Below, one piece after another: positions 23,732-38,207 of a stretch of DNA of 64,000 nt. Each line of letters starts with the position of its first letter. Position 1 is the stretch's first letter. Source of the DNA: Littorina saxatilis (Eukaryota; Mollusca; Gastropoda; Littorinimorpha; Littorinidae); contig NC_090245.1 in NCBI RefSeq assembly GCF_037325665.1, positions 47,586,851 to 47,650,850 of the forward strand, written 5' to 3'. Under the pieces are notes generated by a model, which saw only the letters and a list, made by a program, of their open reading frames with translations, was not told the DNA's origin and ran no database searches. Made by a program: the position numbers and the translations under genes.

Positions 23732-24735
23732 TCAAAACATGCATATATACAAGCGCCAATCCTTGTAAAATTTATCTAGTGTATTATTCATAGCTGCGTT
23801 GTACTTTTCCCAAATAAATCTTTGCTTAAAATTTCTATTAAATGTTTGAAAATGAGGGATCTTTTTGTTCATTTTGGAAATATATATATATATGTGGTGT
23901 TTGGCACAAATTACTAACACATCAAAAACTTTATCGGTGACTACATTGTTCGCCACTCCAAATAGAACCAGTTCTTTGGACAGTGTTATATTGTCACAAT
24001 GGGTGCAGTTCGCCTTTAACCAATGTACAAATTCTATCCAAAAAGTCTGTACTTTATCACACTCCCAAAAACATATGTATAAGGGTTTCTTCATCTCTAC
24101 CGCAAAATGTACACAATGACGTATCCACAATTTTTCGCAAAAATAGAAACCGTTCTGTCAGCAAAATTCTGTACAATAATCGGTACTGGAACCATCTCAG
24201 ACAGGTATCCTTTGTTGTTTTAAAGACATGTTGAAAAATAACCTTCTTATCTAACAAAGTTTACGGATTCAGACCATTTTTCAATACATTTTGGGGCCGT
24301 AACTTGTTCAGTCAATTGTTGGTAATTAAATTGTGTCTTACCTTGACAAATACATTTCCACATAATGGGCTCTATAATAATAAAATGTTGATCAAATTCT
24401 GAACAGATTTTTCTCTGATATTTTTTAACAGCCTGAATTACACCTTCATACAATAAAAAATCTCCTCGCACATTCGGATATTTTATTTTGAACGCATAAT
24501 AGGATAAATATTCATTTTGCCCCAAAATATGACCAATCTGAACAATTCCATTGTCAGTCTAATTTTTAATGTACAATGGTTTTTTTATATCTGCGAATAT
24601 TAACGTTATAATGTAAACATTCTGATACAAAATCGTTGAAGGTTGTAGGGTCACATTTTCCATATAATTTCTTATAATGTTTAAATACATCGGTCCAAAA
24701 CGGGTTATCCATTTTCTGCATCAAAACATTGATTG
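23732..24735 (-). mobile_element. L1/Tx1-like LINE, C-terminal ORF2 remnant (broken)
   Basis: Read on the minus strand, successive frames give NPFWTDVFKHY and YNVNIRRYKKTI (24580-24730), then LRWFQYRLLYRILLTERFL, a C-X2-C zinc motif (CTFCGRDEE) and HMF, continuing in another frame with WECDKVQTFW. This series is typical of the region after the reverse transcriptase in L1/Tx1-type LINEs. At least two frame breaks separate the pieces (near 24250 and near 24065), so it is a decayed fragment. The reverse transcriptase itself is absent. Confidence 0.7.
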
Positions 24736-25712
24736 TACACAACGGTCATTCTTTGTTGTTATCATTCTCAACTGAGATTATCCAGCATTTTACACTTGTT
24801 GCAGTTAGTAGAAGTAGACATAATGATCTGTTTTTGTTCTTGTTTTATTTTATATTCCTAACCAGTGCAGTTTAATGCATTTTCTTTACCCTTATTCCAT
24901 AACGAAATGCCAAATGTTTGTTGTAAACATTAAAGTATTTTACTAAAATTGATGGAAGTTCATTGTGCTTGTTGTATGTGTGACAATGACAGAAGGCACA
25001 GAGGTGATGCCCAGAGAGTGCGAGGCAAGAAAAATGTGCAGTCACACGCATTTAATGATATGCACTTCAAAGCTTTGCAACACACTGTTTTGCAGCAGAT
25101 AACAGCTTTTTGTCTGTTTGTTGATCCTGACATTATTGTTAGTTTGTTAACAGCTTTAAACACACTGCTCTCACACAAATCCACATACAATGTATACAAA
25201 TGTTAATTACCCTCTCCAACTCCACATAGCTCCCTTTAAAGTAAGACAAGTGTGACCCATTCATGCTCTCACAACAACAAAACTCTAGAAATAACTCTGT
25301 TAGGTTTGTATGGGTTGTGAAAGAGTTAAGACTCTTACTTTTATTGAAGCAAACTTTCCACATGTACGTGCTCCTTGTCCGCGTGTTTCTTCTCTTCTTC
25401 TTGGCGTTCGCAGAGGTTACACGATCAGACCAGCACTGGTGATAGTCCGCGTGTTTAAGACACACCCCTCGCTAGGGACTGGCTTACAATGGCACGTGGG
25501 AAAGCTTGCCTCAATAAAAGCAAGAATATTCACTCTTTTAGAACCCTTAAAAACCCTACACAATTATTTTTTGAAAATCGCCTATTGTACGTATATCTGA
25601 GATTTGACAAGCAAAAAATAAGACTGTGTTAATTTTATTTTATTTTAAGACAAGTCACTTTCACAAAGAAGGGCCAATTAGCACCAGTGTTCACAATTCT
25701 GTCCAGAGGCAG
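24736..25712. other. Stretch without recognised gene
   Basis: No exon, RNA gene or clear repeat was recognised. Confidence 0.5.
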
Positions 25713-26210
25713 TCAGTTCACAGAACTCATGATACAAAATCCATGTGTTAAGACTTGCACGCACATGCACACAGATAATGCACACAGACACACACACACA
25801 TACATGCACACACACACGCACATGTATGCACGCACATACACCCCCACATGTTCATATGTACGCATCCCAGCAGTAATTTCTGCCTGCCTAATATCAAGTT
25901 CTCTTTGCTTCAACTGGTGTTCTAATTCCATTTCTTTTTCTTTTTGTCTTTGTTCCATTTCTCTTTCTCTTTGTTTGTCTTCCATTTCTTTTTCCCTTTG
26001 TTTTTCTTCTCTTTCTCTTTGTTTGTCTTCCCTTTCTTTTTCCCTTTCCAATTCTCTTTGCTTGTCATCCCTATCTTTTTCTCGTTTCCCCTCCAAACGG
26101 TCAAAACATTCTTTTATGTATTTCTCCCGTTTTTCCTGACCAAGACCCAGAGTTTCCGCTTGTTTAACAAACTTGTCAAATAACACATCATAATCATCTT
26201 CCTTCTCCAT
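25713..26210 (-). mobile_element. Gag-like N-terminal fragment of an LTR retrotransposon
   Basis: A minus-strand frame starts MEKEDDYDVLFDKFVKQAE and runs into a long charged coiled coil of KQRERE-type repeats. This resembles the N-terminal part of gag in mollusc Ty3/gypsy elements and the coiled segment of the element at 17422-22101. It is a broken fossil without pol and runs into a CA-rich microsatellite at its 3' side. A low-complexity host exon is the alternative. Confidence 0.45.
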
Positions 26211-26476
26211 AGTGCAAGTTTTGAACTATCAAAGTCACACCCAAAAATGTCCAAGTTAGGAGAAAAAGTTTCAAAAAATAGTGCAAGTTCAAAACCCCAC
26301 TTACAAACTGTCAAATACCACAAAAAATCTGGCACAAGATAGATTAGTCAATAAAAAAAAACCTTATCAAAACACACTTTGACGTAAATCTTCCGCACAA
26401 ACACACAGACTCACACACATGTGCACACTCACTCACACACACACACACACACACACACAGACCAGGACTAAGCCTG

Positions 26477-29400
26477 TCACTTGTTAAGGATGTCGGTGAG
26501 TGTGGTCAGGTTGTGTGTGTTGGCCTTGTCCAGAAAATCCAGCCACTTGCTGTCTCCCTCATCTGTCATGTGGGAGTGTCTGAAACATCACACACATGGA
26601 AAGAACTTTTAATAATAATAATCATAATAATAATAATGACAGCTTATATAGCGCGAACCACAGTAGTCAATGCTCTCCACGCTTTACATAGTAACCTTTC
26701 ATATAATTTCATTTACTTTATCATCCCATTGCTGGGAAACTTGGGTTGCTTCCTCCCAGTGGAAAGCTAGCAGCAACATGAGTGGCACTACCCAGGTGTG
26801 TGGGTGTTTAGATGTAATCAGTCACCTGCACTTATGGCAGAATGACCGAGGTCTTTTAGTGCAACGGTGGTGACACATGGGTGGGCCATGAATACCGTTT
26901 CTGAGTCTGCACATAAAGTTGACTCATGTATATCCCGGCCTGGATTATTTAAGTGTCACCCTCTCAGACTGCAGTGTTGGTGAATACAGGGGCTTGCATG
27001 TACATGTAACATACAGTTGTTTTTCTGTGAAGGATCGACTTGCATACATACACATCCAAATAACGCCATCAGAAAGTAATTTCAGTGCAACTTGCTGACT
27101 TACATATTCATGTTATAGTCTTAGAACATACATAATCTGTAATGAAGGGACTTTCCAAGATGTTCATGTGACACTCTACGTTATTTGCATTTTTGACCAA
27201 AATATGACATTTGAGACAGTTCGAGACTGCTATTGTACTACAAGACTGCACTAGCATTCGAGTTGAAACATGACTGTCAAGATCTGTGTCATATGTCATA
27301 ATGTGGTCAGAAATACAATTAAAACGTATGTACAGTATTGATCCAATTAAGATAAGAGTGCTTCTTGTTTTTAAATACTGAATGCACACTAACATGCACT
27401 CTTATGTAGTTTCAACTAGCCGCCTAAATATGAGTTTTTGTCAGCCTCTGACGTCACATAGGTCAAAAAAAGGGAAATGCAATGTTCATTGGATATCATA
27501 CATTAGATTATGTGTTGACTAGCACTGAATCATGTAGTGCAGAATTAGTGGTAGCAATGAATCTTTTAGTGTAGGAATGATGTTGGAGCACTATAGTTAC
27601 CTCAAGATGTTGAGCATGTTGCCAATGATCTCAGACAGGGTGGTGGCCTGCAACAAAAACAAACGTGGTCATCATTTGTCGACTCTAAAGATTGCTATAC
27701 CTCTAAAAATGTACACACTGAGAAACTTAATCCTTCACAGACACGCAGCTTAAATCCAGCCTCAACCACAGAGACACGCGGAGAGTAGAGGTCAGGGCTG
27801 GGGTGCACGAAGCCAAAGTGGGTGCCACCCAAACGGGAGAGAACAAACCGCGCGTTCTGATTGGTTGAAATCACAACACATCTCAGTTTCAACCAATCCA
27901 ACACTGCGGGTGGCCCCTATTTTGGTGGTGGTAACTTTGTCATGCTCCTCAGCCCTGGTCATCACTATTCAGTGTTAAGTGCACAGACACAAAAACTCAA
28001 AACGTGACACTGTTCCGGGACAGACACACACACACAGTATAGGCCAGGTCAAGCTGTACATCATAATTCATACAGATGAAAGTTCTCATGTTTAGAAACC
28101 ATAAAGATGTCTTGACTCGATGCACAGGCACACAGAAATTCCCTCAAACTGCTGTCGGACAGGACTGGAGGTCAACAAGTTAATGAGCAATCAGCAACTA
28201 GCAGCACACAAGGGTACAGACAGACAGACATAGAGACACAATGACACTCCAGGTAGCAGACAGACAGACAAAAAGTCACACAAACAGACACATACTGTTC
28301 CTGGGGCGGGGATATAGCTCAGTTGGTAGCGCGCTGGATTTGTATTCAGTTGGCCGCTGTCAGCGCGAGTTCGATCCCAGGTTCGGCGGAAATTTATTTC
28401 ACAGAGTCAACTTTGTGTGCAGACTCTCTTCGGTGTCCGAACCACCCCCCGTGTATACTACATTGGGTGTGCACGTTAAAGATCCCACGATTGACAAAAG
28501 GGTCTTTCCTGCCAAAATTGCTTAGGCACAGTTAATAATTGTCTACCATACCCGTGTGACTTGGAATAAGGCCGTGAAAGGTAAATATGCGCCGACATGG
28601 CTGCAATCTACTGGCCGTATAAAATTTCATCTCACACGGCATCACTGCAGAGCGCCTAGAACTGTACCCACGGAATATGCGCGATATAAGCGTCATTGAT
28701 TGATTGATTGATTGATTGACAGTTAGCAGTGTGGTCGATAGGGGCTTAGAGACTGACAGACAAGCAGACAGAAAGATGGACAGACAGAGAGACAGGTAGG
28801 TAGACAGATGGAGAGACAGATCGACAGACTTGAAAACTTCCTGACAGCAGTGTGGTCAATAGGGGCATAGAGACTGACAGACTAGACAGATAAATGAACA
28901 GAGAGATAGACAGACACATTCACTGTTCCTGACAGCAGTGTGAGCAATGGGGGCGTAGAGACTGACAGACAAGAAGACAGACAGACGGAGACACGACAGT
29001 CAGATGGAGAAGATGACAGAAAGACAGATGGAGACACTGACAGACAAGCAGACAGACAGAGTGAGACAGTGAAGGACAGACCAGACACATACACTGTTCC
29101 TAACAGCAGTGTGGTCGATGGGGGCGTAAAGACTGGCGGTCAGGTTGTCAACAGCGGGACTCAGCCGCTGAGCGCAGTCGCTCAGATCGTCCAGCTGAGC
29201 TACGTGGGCCTCCGAGTCACAGGTGGCCTTGACCTTGCACGCCTGGCCGGCCTTCTCGGTCAGCTTGACCGCGACCTTGAGCAGCCCCTTGGTGGGATCC
29301 ACCAGCTCCTTGTCCTGAGCTGTCCACGCCTCGCTGTTCTCCCCCCCACCCTCCTCTTCCTCCCCGAATATATCCTCAAGGCGACCCTCGTTGTTCAAGA

Positions 29401-32400
29401 TCTACACACACACACACACACTTTACACTGAACAAACATCCACAATGCGACTCATTGTTCAAGATCTGCACACACACACAGACACATTTTACAGTGAACA
29501 AACATCCACACTGCGACCCTCATTGTTCAAGATCTGCACACACACATGCACTTCACAGTAAACAACATCCTCACAGCGAACCTCGTTGTTCAAGATCTGC
29601 ACACACACACACACACACTTTACAGTAAACAACCATCCACAATGCGACCCTCATTGTTCAATATCTGCACACACACATGCACTTTACAGTGAACAAACAT
29701 CCACACCGCAACCCTCGTTGTTCATGATCGACACACACACACACACACTTTACAGTGAACAAACATCCACACCGCAACCCTTGTTGTTCAAGATCTACAC
29801 ACACACACTTTACAGTGAACAAACATCCACACTGCGACCCTCGTTGTTCAAGATCTGCACACACACATGCACTTCACAGTAAACAACATCCTCACAGCGA
29901 ACCTCGTTGTTCAAGATCTGCACACACAAACACACACACTTTACAGTGAACAAACATCCACACTGCGACCCTCGTTGTTCAAGATCTACACACACACACA
30001 CTTCACAGTAAACAACATCCTCACAGCGAACCTCGTTGTTCAAGATCTGCACACACACACACTTCACAGTGAACAAGCATCGTCTTTCTTTCTTTATTTG
30101 GTGTTTAACGTCGTTTTCAACCGTTCAAGGAAGCATCGTCTGCTTACACTGCAGCTACCTGCACTTGTAACAGAATGACCAAGTCTTTTATGTGCCACTG
30201 TGGTGACACAGGGGTGGAACATGGATACCATCTCTGAATCTGCACATTAAGTTGACCCGTGTCCTTCCCGGCCTGGATTCGAACCCGTGACCCAAGGATC
30301 ACAAGCAGACCTGTTTACCCCCATAAGTGTTTTGGAGTAATGCTCTGCCCCAAAAATAGTAATCCTGGCACAAAAATAGTAATCATCTAGCATTCGTCGC
30401 CAATTACAACGCACATGACAACTGTGTCTGCGAAACACAATCATGCACATATATCCATCATTTACAAACAAAACACATCAGTCAGTTTTTGTAGTCATCA
30501 TAATTTCAAGAAGATCACATCAAAAGCACATGCATCACTGATACTTTTTCTTTTGCTTGTAGTAGGCCTTTTTCAGTGTGTCAAGCGCTTCTCTACTGTA
30601 CTTGCGCTTGCCGAATGAGTGAGGGCGAGACTTCACCACTAGAAGGCTCTCCAGCGTCTCATAAGACAGACATGATCTCTGGTCAGTCCTGTGCTTTTTC
30701 ACCCCATTTTGCCATTGAAGAAAACAATGCCAAACATGTGAATTAATAAAATTTAAAAAAAAAAAAAAAATTAAAGGTTTTTTTTTTTTTTTTTTTTACA
30801 TTTTTATCATTTATGAAAATTGTAGTCTTGACACGGATAGCGGAATGGCGTATTTTTTGCAGAAAATCGTAATAAATTACGCCAAAATCGTAAGGGTAAA
30901 CAGGTCTGCACAAGTCAAGTCCTCTACCAACTGAGCTACCAGACTCCACACACACCTCTTCATTGTTACCCTGCATCAACATACACACTTTCTCATACAA
31001 TGATATTGTCAGGCAATCGTAGTTCCTTTGTTACAGGGGACTTCCACTATATTTAATTGTGATAGTTGGGGTTCATAAAATGGATTGCACTATATATGCG
31101 TCTGAGGATATGTCCAGATGTTATGCTAGGTACCCACGAAATGTCCCAAAACACATTTTGCACAATTGTTTCTGCAGGGAGGAAGGTATCTTTGAACATG
31201 TAGTTCTGTTAGCTCAAACTATCAACGTTACTGGCACACGTTTGATAAGTACAAGACATTAGCCCTTCGCAGTCTGTTTAGGTTTAATGGTGTGTGAAGT
31301 GGAAAATTTAATGCCAATACACGTTCTAACTCCATGTTTGATGACCTAAGAAAACCATCGGTTGCATTTTTTTCGGGGTTCAAGCATTCCTTCGCTATAC
31401 AGCGGAAATAGTGGAATGTGATTTAGTGGAAGTTCCCTGACTGTATCTTTTTTACGCCTTATTGTGTCACCTCATCAATCTCTGTGAGAGCATCCTCCAC
31501 CAGACCAGCCGATTGTTCCACCGATGTCTGCACGGCCTCCTTGTTGCCTGGTCAACACAAGCATCACACACTGAGATACAAACCTCACACACTGAGATAC
31601 AAACATTACACACTGAGATACAAACCTCACACACTGAGATACAAACATCACACACTGAGATACAAACATCACACACTGAGATACAAACATCACACACTGA
31701 GATACAAATATCACACACTGAGATACAAACATCACACACTGAGATACAAACATCACACACTGAGATACAAACATTACACACTGAGATACAAGCATCACAC
31801 ACTGAGATACAAGCATCACACACTGAGATACAAACATCACACACTGAGATACAAACATCACACACTGAGATACAAACATCACACACTGAGATACAAACAT
31901 CACACACTGAGATACAAACATCACATTAAGATACAAACATCACACACTGAGATACAAACATCACACACTGAGATACAAATATCACACACTGAGATACAAA
32001 CATCACACACTGAGATACAAATATCACACACTGAGATACAAACATCACACACTGAGATACAAACATCACACACTGAGATACAAACATCACACACTGACTG
32101 AGATACAAACATCACACACTGAGATAGAAACATTACACATTTGAGATACAAACATCACACACTGAGATACAAACATTACACACTGAGACACAAACATTAC
32201 ACACTGAGATACAAACATCACACACTGAGATACAAACATCACACACTGAGATACAAACATTACACACTGAGATACAAACATTACACACTGAGATACAAAC
32301 AACATACACTGAGATACAAATATCACACACTGAGATACAAACATCACACACTGAGATACAAACATCACACACTGAGATACAAACATCACACACTGAGATA

Positions 32401-34359
32401 CAAACATCACACACTGAGATACAAACATCACACACTGAGATACAAATATCACACACTGAGATACAAACATCACACACTGAGATACAAACATCACACACTG
32501 AGATACAAACATCACACACTGAGATACAAACATCACACACTGAGATACAAACATCACACACTGAGATACACCATGCACAGACAAACATCCCACACTAACA
32601 AACATCACTGTCTGACAAACATGCACAGACAAACATCCCGCACTGACAAACATCACTGTCTGACAAACATCATCCACAGACAAACATCCCACACTAACAA
32701 ACATCACTGTCTGACAAACATGCACAGACAAACATACAAACATCACACACTGAGATACAAACATCACACACTGAGATACAAACATCACACACTGAGATAC
32801 AAATATCACACACTGATATACAAACATTACACACTGAGATACAAACATTACACACTGAGATACAAACATCACACACTGAGATACAAACATCACACACTGA
32901 GATACAAACATCACACACTGAGATACAAACATCACACACTGAGATACAAACATCACACACTGAGATACAAACATCACACACTGAGATACACCATGCACAG
33001 ACAAACATCCCACACTAACAAACATCACTGTCTGACAAACATGCACAGACAAACATCCCGCACTGACAAACATCACTGTCTGACAAACATCATCCACAGA
33101 CAAACATCCCACACTAACAAACCTCAGTCTGACAAACATCATCCACAGACAAACATCCCACACTAACAAACCTCACTGTCTGATAAACATCACACATTGA
33201 CTACTATGATTTAAATTATCATTATCACTATTATTACACTTCATTATTAATATTTCTGTTGACTTTCAAACAATGGCTGCTACCAACTGACATGTGACAA
33301 TTTCTTTGTGACATACTTTTGGGGAGAGTGACGAAGCTGTTGGCACCTTCCCACACAATTCCCGTCGCTTGTTGTCTTTCTCCAGCCCTGCTTGCAGAAT
33401 AAAAATTAAAATAAAATGCACAGGCCTCTGGGAATGTAGAACAAACAAAAGACAGTACCCCCCCCCCCCCCCACACAATGTGAGATTATACAATGGAGAC
33501 ACCTTTTTGCACATCATATAAAGCAAATGAAAATGGCAAAGTGTTCATTTTTGACTCACATGCGAAGCAAAAGTGAGTCTATGTACTCACCCGAGTCGTC
33601 CGTCCGTCCGGAAAACTTTAACGTTGGATATTTCTTGGACACTATTCAGTCAATCAGTACCAAATTTGGCAAGATGGTGTATGATGACAAGGCCCCAAAA
33701 AACATACATAGCATCTTGACCTTGCTTCAAGGTCAAGGTCGCAGGGGCCATAAATGTTGCCTAAAAACAGCTATTTTTCACATTTTTCCCATTTTCTCTG
33801 AAGTTTTTGAGATTGAATACCTCACCTACATATGATATATAGGGCAAAGTAAGCCCCATCTTTTGATACCAGTTTGGTTTACCTTGCTTCAAGGTCAAGG
33901 TCACAGGAGCTCTTCAAAGTTGGATTGTATACATATTTTGAAGTGACCTTGACCCTGAACTATGGAAGATAACTGTTTTAAACTTAAAAATTATGTGGGG
34001 CACATGTTATGCTTTCATCATGAGACACATTTGGTCACATATGATCAAGGTCAAGGTCACTTTGACCCTTATGAAATGTGACCAAAATAAGGTAGTGAAC
34101 CACTAAAAGTGACCATATCTCATGGTAGAAAGAGCCAATAAGCACCATTGTACTTCCTATGTCTTGAATTAACAGCTTTGTGTTACATGACCTTGGATGA
34201 CCTTGGGTCAAGGTCACATGTATTTTGGTAGGAAAATTGTGTAAAGCAGTTCTTAGTGTATGATGTCATTGCTAGGTTTAGTTACCCTAAAGGTCGAGGT
34301 CAAGCATGTGAGTCGTATGGGCTTTGCCCTTCTTGTTTAAAGGTAAGGATTAAGAAAGA

Positions 34360-34428
<69 letters not shown>

Positions 34429-35329
34429 AAACACACTGATAGCAGTGAGACATACTGCGACCATGACACTGACCCGGGGTCAAGCTGAGCCAGACTTGAC
34501 ACCAATCCCAGCATGCTCTCCACAACCTCCACAACCGCTCGCTGCAGGCTTTTACGCAGCGTCAGTCCTGTACACATCATCTTCACCATTACCATCATCA
34601 TCATCAACATCATTAACAAAATCATCATCACCTCGACCACCCCTGCAGGCTTTTATGCAGCGTCAGTCCTGTACACATCATCATCATCATGACCATCGCC
34701 ATCATCATCGTCGTCGTCGCTGTCGCCATCGTCGTCATCATCATCATCATCATCCCAGGTGCATCATCATCATCATCATCGTCATCATCATTAATACCAT
34801 CTCACAAATGTGCTTCAGGTAAAGAATGTGTAACTAAGTGCAGGAAACACTTGAATCACATTTTGAGGCAAAAGCCAGTCAAACAGGATTGAGTTTGGGC
34901 TTAATTACTAGACCTATAAAAATCGGCTTTTGTTGAACTCAAACACTTGCAAGAGCACACAACAGCAGTCAGATCCTCCATCACAAACAGCTCTCTACAA
35001 TCCGTTGGTGTCCCGTCTAACCAACGCACATAAAGCGTAGACCTATAAATAGCTCATGCTCAAGGCTGGCAGACAACTCGGCAGAGCAGCAGCTACAGTG
35101 AAAGGGAGACTACTGCCTCAGCCTGTCCCAAATGTAAGGTCACCTTGTGACTTGGGCAGAGAGTAGAAGACCCTCACCAGCTCCAGAACCAATTTCTCCA
35201 GGTTTGCTGTCATGACCTCACAGTCCTGAAAATGCCACACAATACATTTTTTCAAGGTCACATCATCACATCCATTGCACTTTTCTACCACTGAGTATGT
35301 GATGGTGGTGGTGGTGCACCATGTCTGTC

Positions 35330-35406
<77 letters not shown>

Positions 35407-35424
35407 GAGTGTGTGTAAGTGTGT

Positions 35425-35486
<62 letters not shown>

Positions 35487-36644
35487 ATGAGAAAGAGAGA
35501 GAGAGCATGAGAAAGAGAGAGAGAGCAAGAAACAGAGAGAGCAAAAGAGAGAGCAAGAAACAGAAAGTGCAAGAGTGAGATACAGAGCAAGAGAGATAGA
35601 GAGTGACAGAGAGAAAGACAAAGAGAAAGAAAGAGCAAGAGAGAGACAGAGAGAGAAAGAGAGAGAGAGCCAGAGAGAGAGAGTGCATTATATACTCAGT
35701 CAGCAGAGGTTGTGTTGCAGGACATCCCATACTTTGAGGATAACAACACACACAAGACAAGACATGTACTGCACATTTGTGCACACTGAAGGTGAAAGTT
35801 CTGCCTGAAAATGCTAATAAAGCCAGCCATAGCATGGGGTGATTGTTCCGGACAAATGTACCATTGTATGTTCCTGATCGTTCAGATTCTTTTTAGCATG
35901 CTGGTGACGTGAATCCAAGTTTCAGGCGTATAGTCATCTGAACCACCATATGTAAACAGATCTAGGTTTTCGTTCAATACATGTTTTGTAACTAAGAAGA
36001 GATGTCTTTGCTCAGAGGGTGTGAACAGGGCTGACCTTAATTGGGGGGAAGGGTGAGCTGCTGAAAGCCAGAGAAAACTTGCTGCCCTCCAGTGACAACA
36101 GCTCGAACACAGAGCCTGCAACAATTACACAGTGTGTATTATAACATGTCATGACCACAGAGCCTGCACTATGCAGTAATTAATAGTACTATAGTGTGTA
36201 TTTCAGCGTGTATTTCAGAACAAGCACACAAAAACGTGCTGGCCTTGAACACAGAGATTTCGCCTACAACAATGGGAAGGCACAAAATAATTTCACTTTG
36301 GGCAAAATTCAAAGAGATGTACTTTACCTACAACAACATTAAGGTGACAAGTTTCCACTTAATTAGGACAGCCACGTGACAAGCATCACAGGAAATGTGC
36401 ACTTGGTTGTGAAAGGCCAGTCACTCTCACAGGGAGCATCACACTCAAACACACACAGTGACAGTCATGCTCGCACATGCACATGTATACATGCACACAT
36501 ATTCAATATACCCATGTGTCCCCAGTATTTTTCAAAGTTGAAGTTCTCCTTGTTCTCTCTTCCAGTTTCTCCACCTGAATATGACAGAAGATTTTCATTT
36601 AATTGAATTAAGTTTTATCAACTGAGTAAATTACTCTTTCATTT

Positions 36645-36735
<91 letters not shown>

Positions 36736-38134
36736 ATTCAAATGAAAGTACTTTGAAATATGGGGTCCCACAGGGATCTGTTTTAGGCCCATTATTGTTC
36801 TCCATTTATGTCAATGATTTACCACTGTACATACATAATAACTGTGAGTTGTTTGCAGATGACACTACTATTCATTCTAGTCACCATTCCATAAATTATT
36901 TATCAAAGACTCTACAAGAAAGCATTGATGCACTCCTGAATTGGTCAGAGTTAAACCATATGTCTCTTAACCATACTAAAACAAAATTTATGCTAATAAC
37001 CACAAGACAGAAACGACAAAATCTATTATCGAGCATTCCACCTCTTTATATTAAAAATCAAGTATTGGAAGAAGTGTCTCACCACAAAGTCCTTGGTGTA
37101 AAGATTGATAATAATTTATCATGGCATGATCACATTGATTACATCTGTAAGATTGCTTCCCAAAAAATATATCAGTTATCAAAAATAAAACATTTCTTGA
37201 ATCTCCACTCGCGAAAGATTTTTTTTTACAATCACATCTTGTCAAATATTGATTATGCATCCACTGTGTGGGATTGTGCAAGTGCTAATGCTTTGAAACC
37301 TTTAGCCAGTCTTCACAGAAGAGCAGTTAAGCTTATTATGCTAAAAAATCACACTCCTTCAGAATCTGATTATACAAATTTGCAAGTATTACCATTTCAA
37401 AAAAGGTTAATGTATAATAAAGGTGTTATAATGCATAAAGTGATGTCAGGATATGCACCGGAGACATTACGTGATAATTTTATTTTGAACTATAACAGAC
37501 TAAAAATCATCACACCGACTCCACGTATTGACCTTTTCAAATCAAGCCTTCTATATTCAGGTGCGGTCCTATGGAACTCACTTCCTATTTTTCTTAAGCA
37601 TAAAACAAACACAGACAGCTTCAAAAAAAATTATATGTCGCACATAATGCAACTAAACATGTGCTGAATGGTTCAACAATTCATTTAAAATGTATGTGCA
37701 TGTTAAACTAAATTATAATAATATGCAGATCTAAATTAAGATATGTTAAAAATTGACATATTTATTATTGGAAATTGTACTTAAAATGCAGCATGGCAAT
37801 TTTTTTTTTTTTTATTTTTTTTTTTTTTTTTAAATTTATATCTGTATATATATATATATAATGTATTATAAGTTTGATGTGATAGTTATTTGATTATATT
37901 GTTTTCTGTTCTTGTTGACCCTATATTAGGGCGAGGGCTGGATGTAAAAAAGCAATATTCTTGCTTATCTATTACCCTCGATAATAAAGATTTTGTCTTG
38001 TCTTGTCTTGTCTTGTCTTGTCTCTCTCTCTCTAGTTATTATAGTAGATTTAGTCCCTCTTTAGGGCGAGGGCCAGATGCAAAAAAGTATACCAATGCTT
38101 ATTCTGTTACCCTCGTAAAATAAAGAATTGTCAT

Positions 38135-38207
<73 letters not shown>

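Noticed and set aside
31467-33169. Long open frames (up to 360 codons) with HTEIQTS or CDVCISV repeats
   Set aside because: They are frames through a 21-bp intronic minisatellite; open on both strands because the unit is a multiple of three without stops.
31561-33190. Regular short repeats that could suggest a CRISPR array
   Set aside because: Units are contiguous without unique spacers, and the locus lies in an animal gene's intron.
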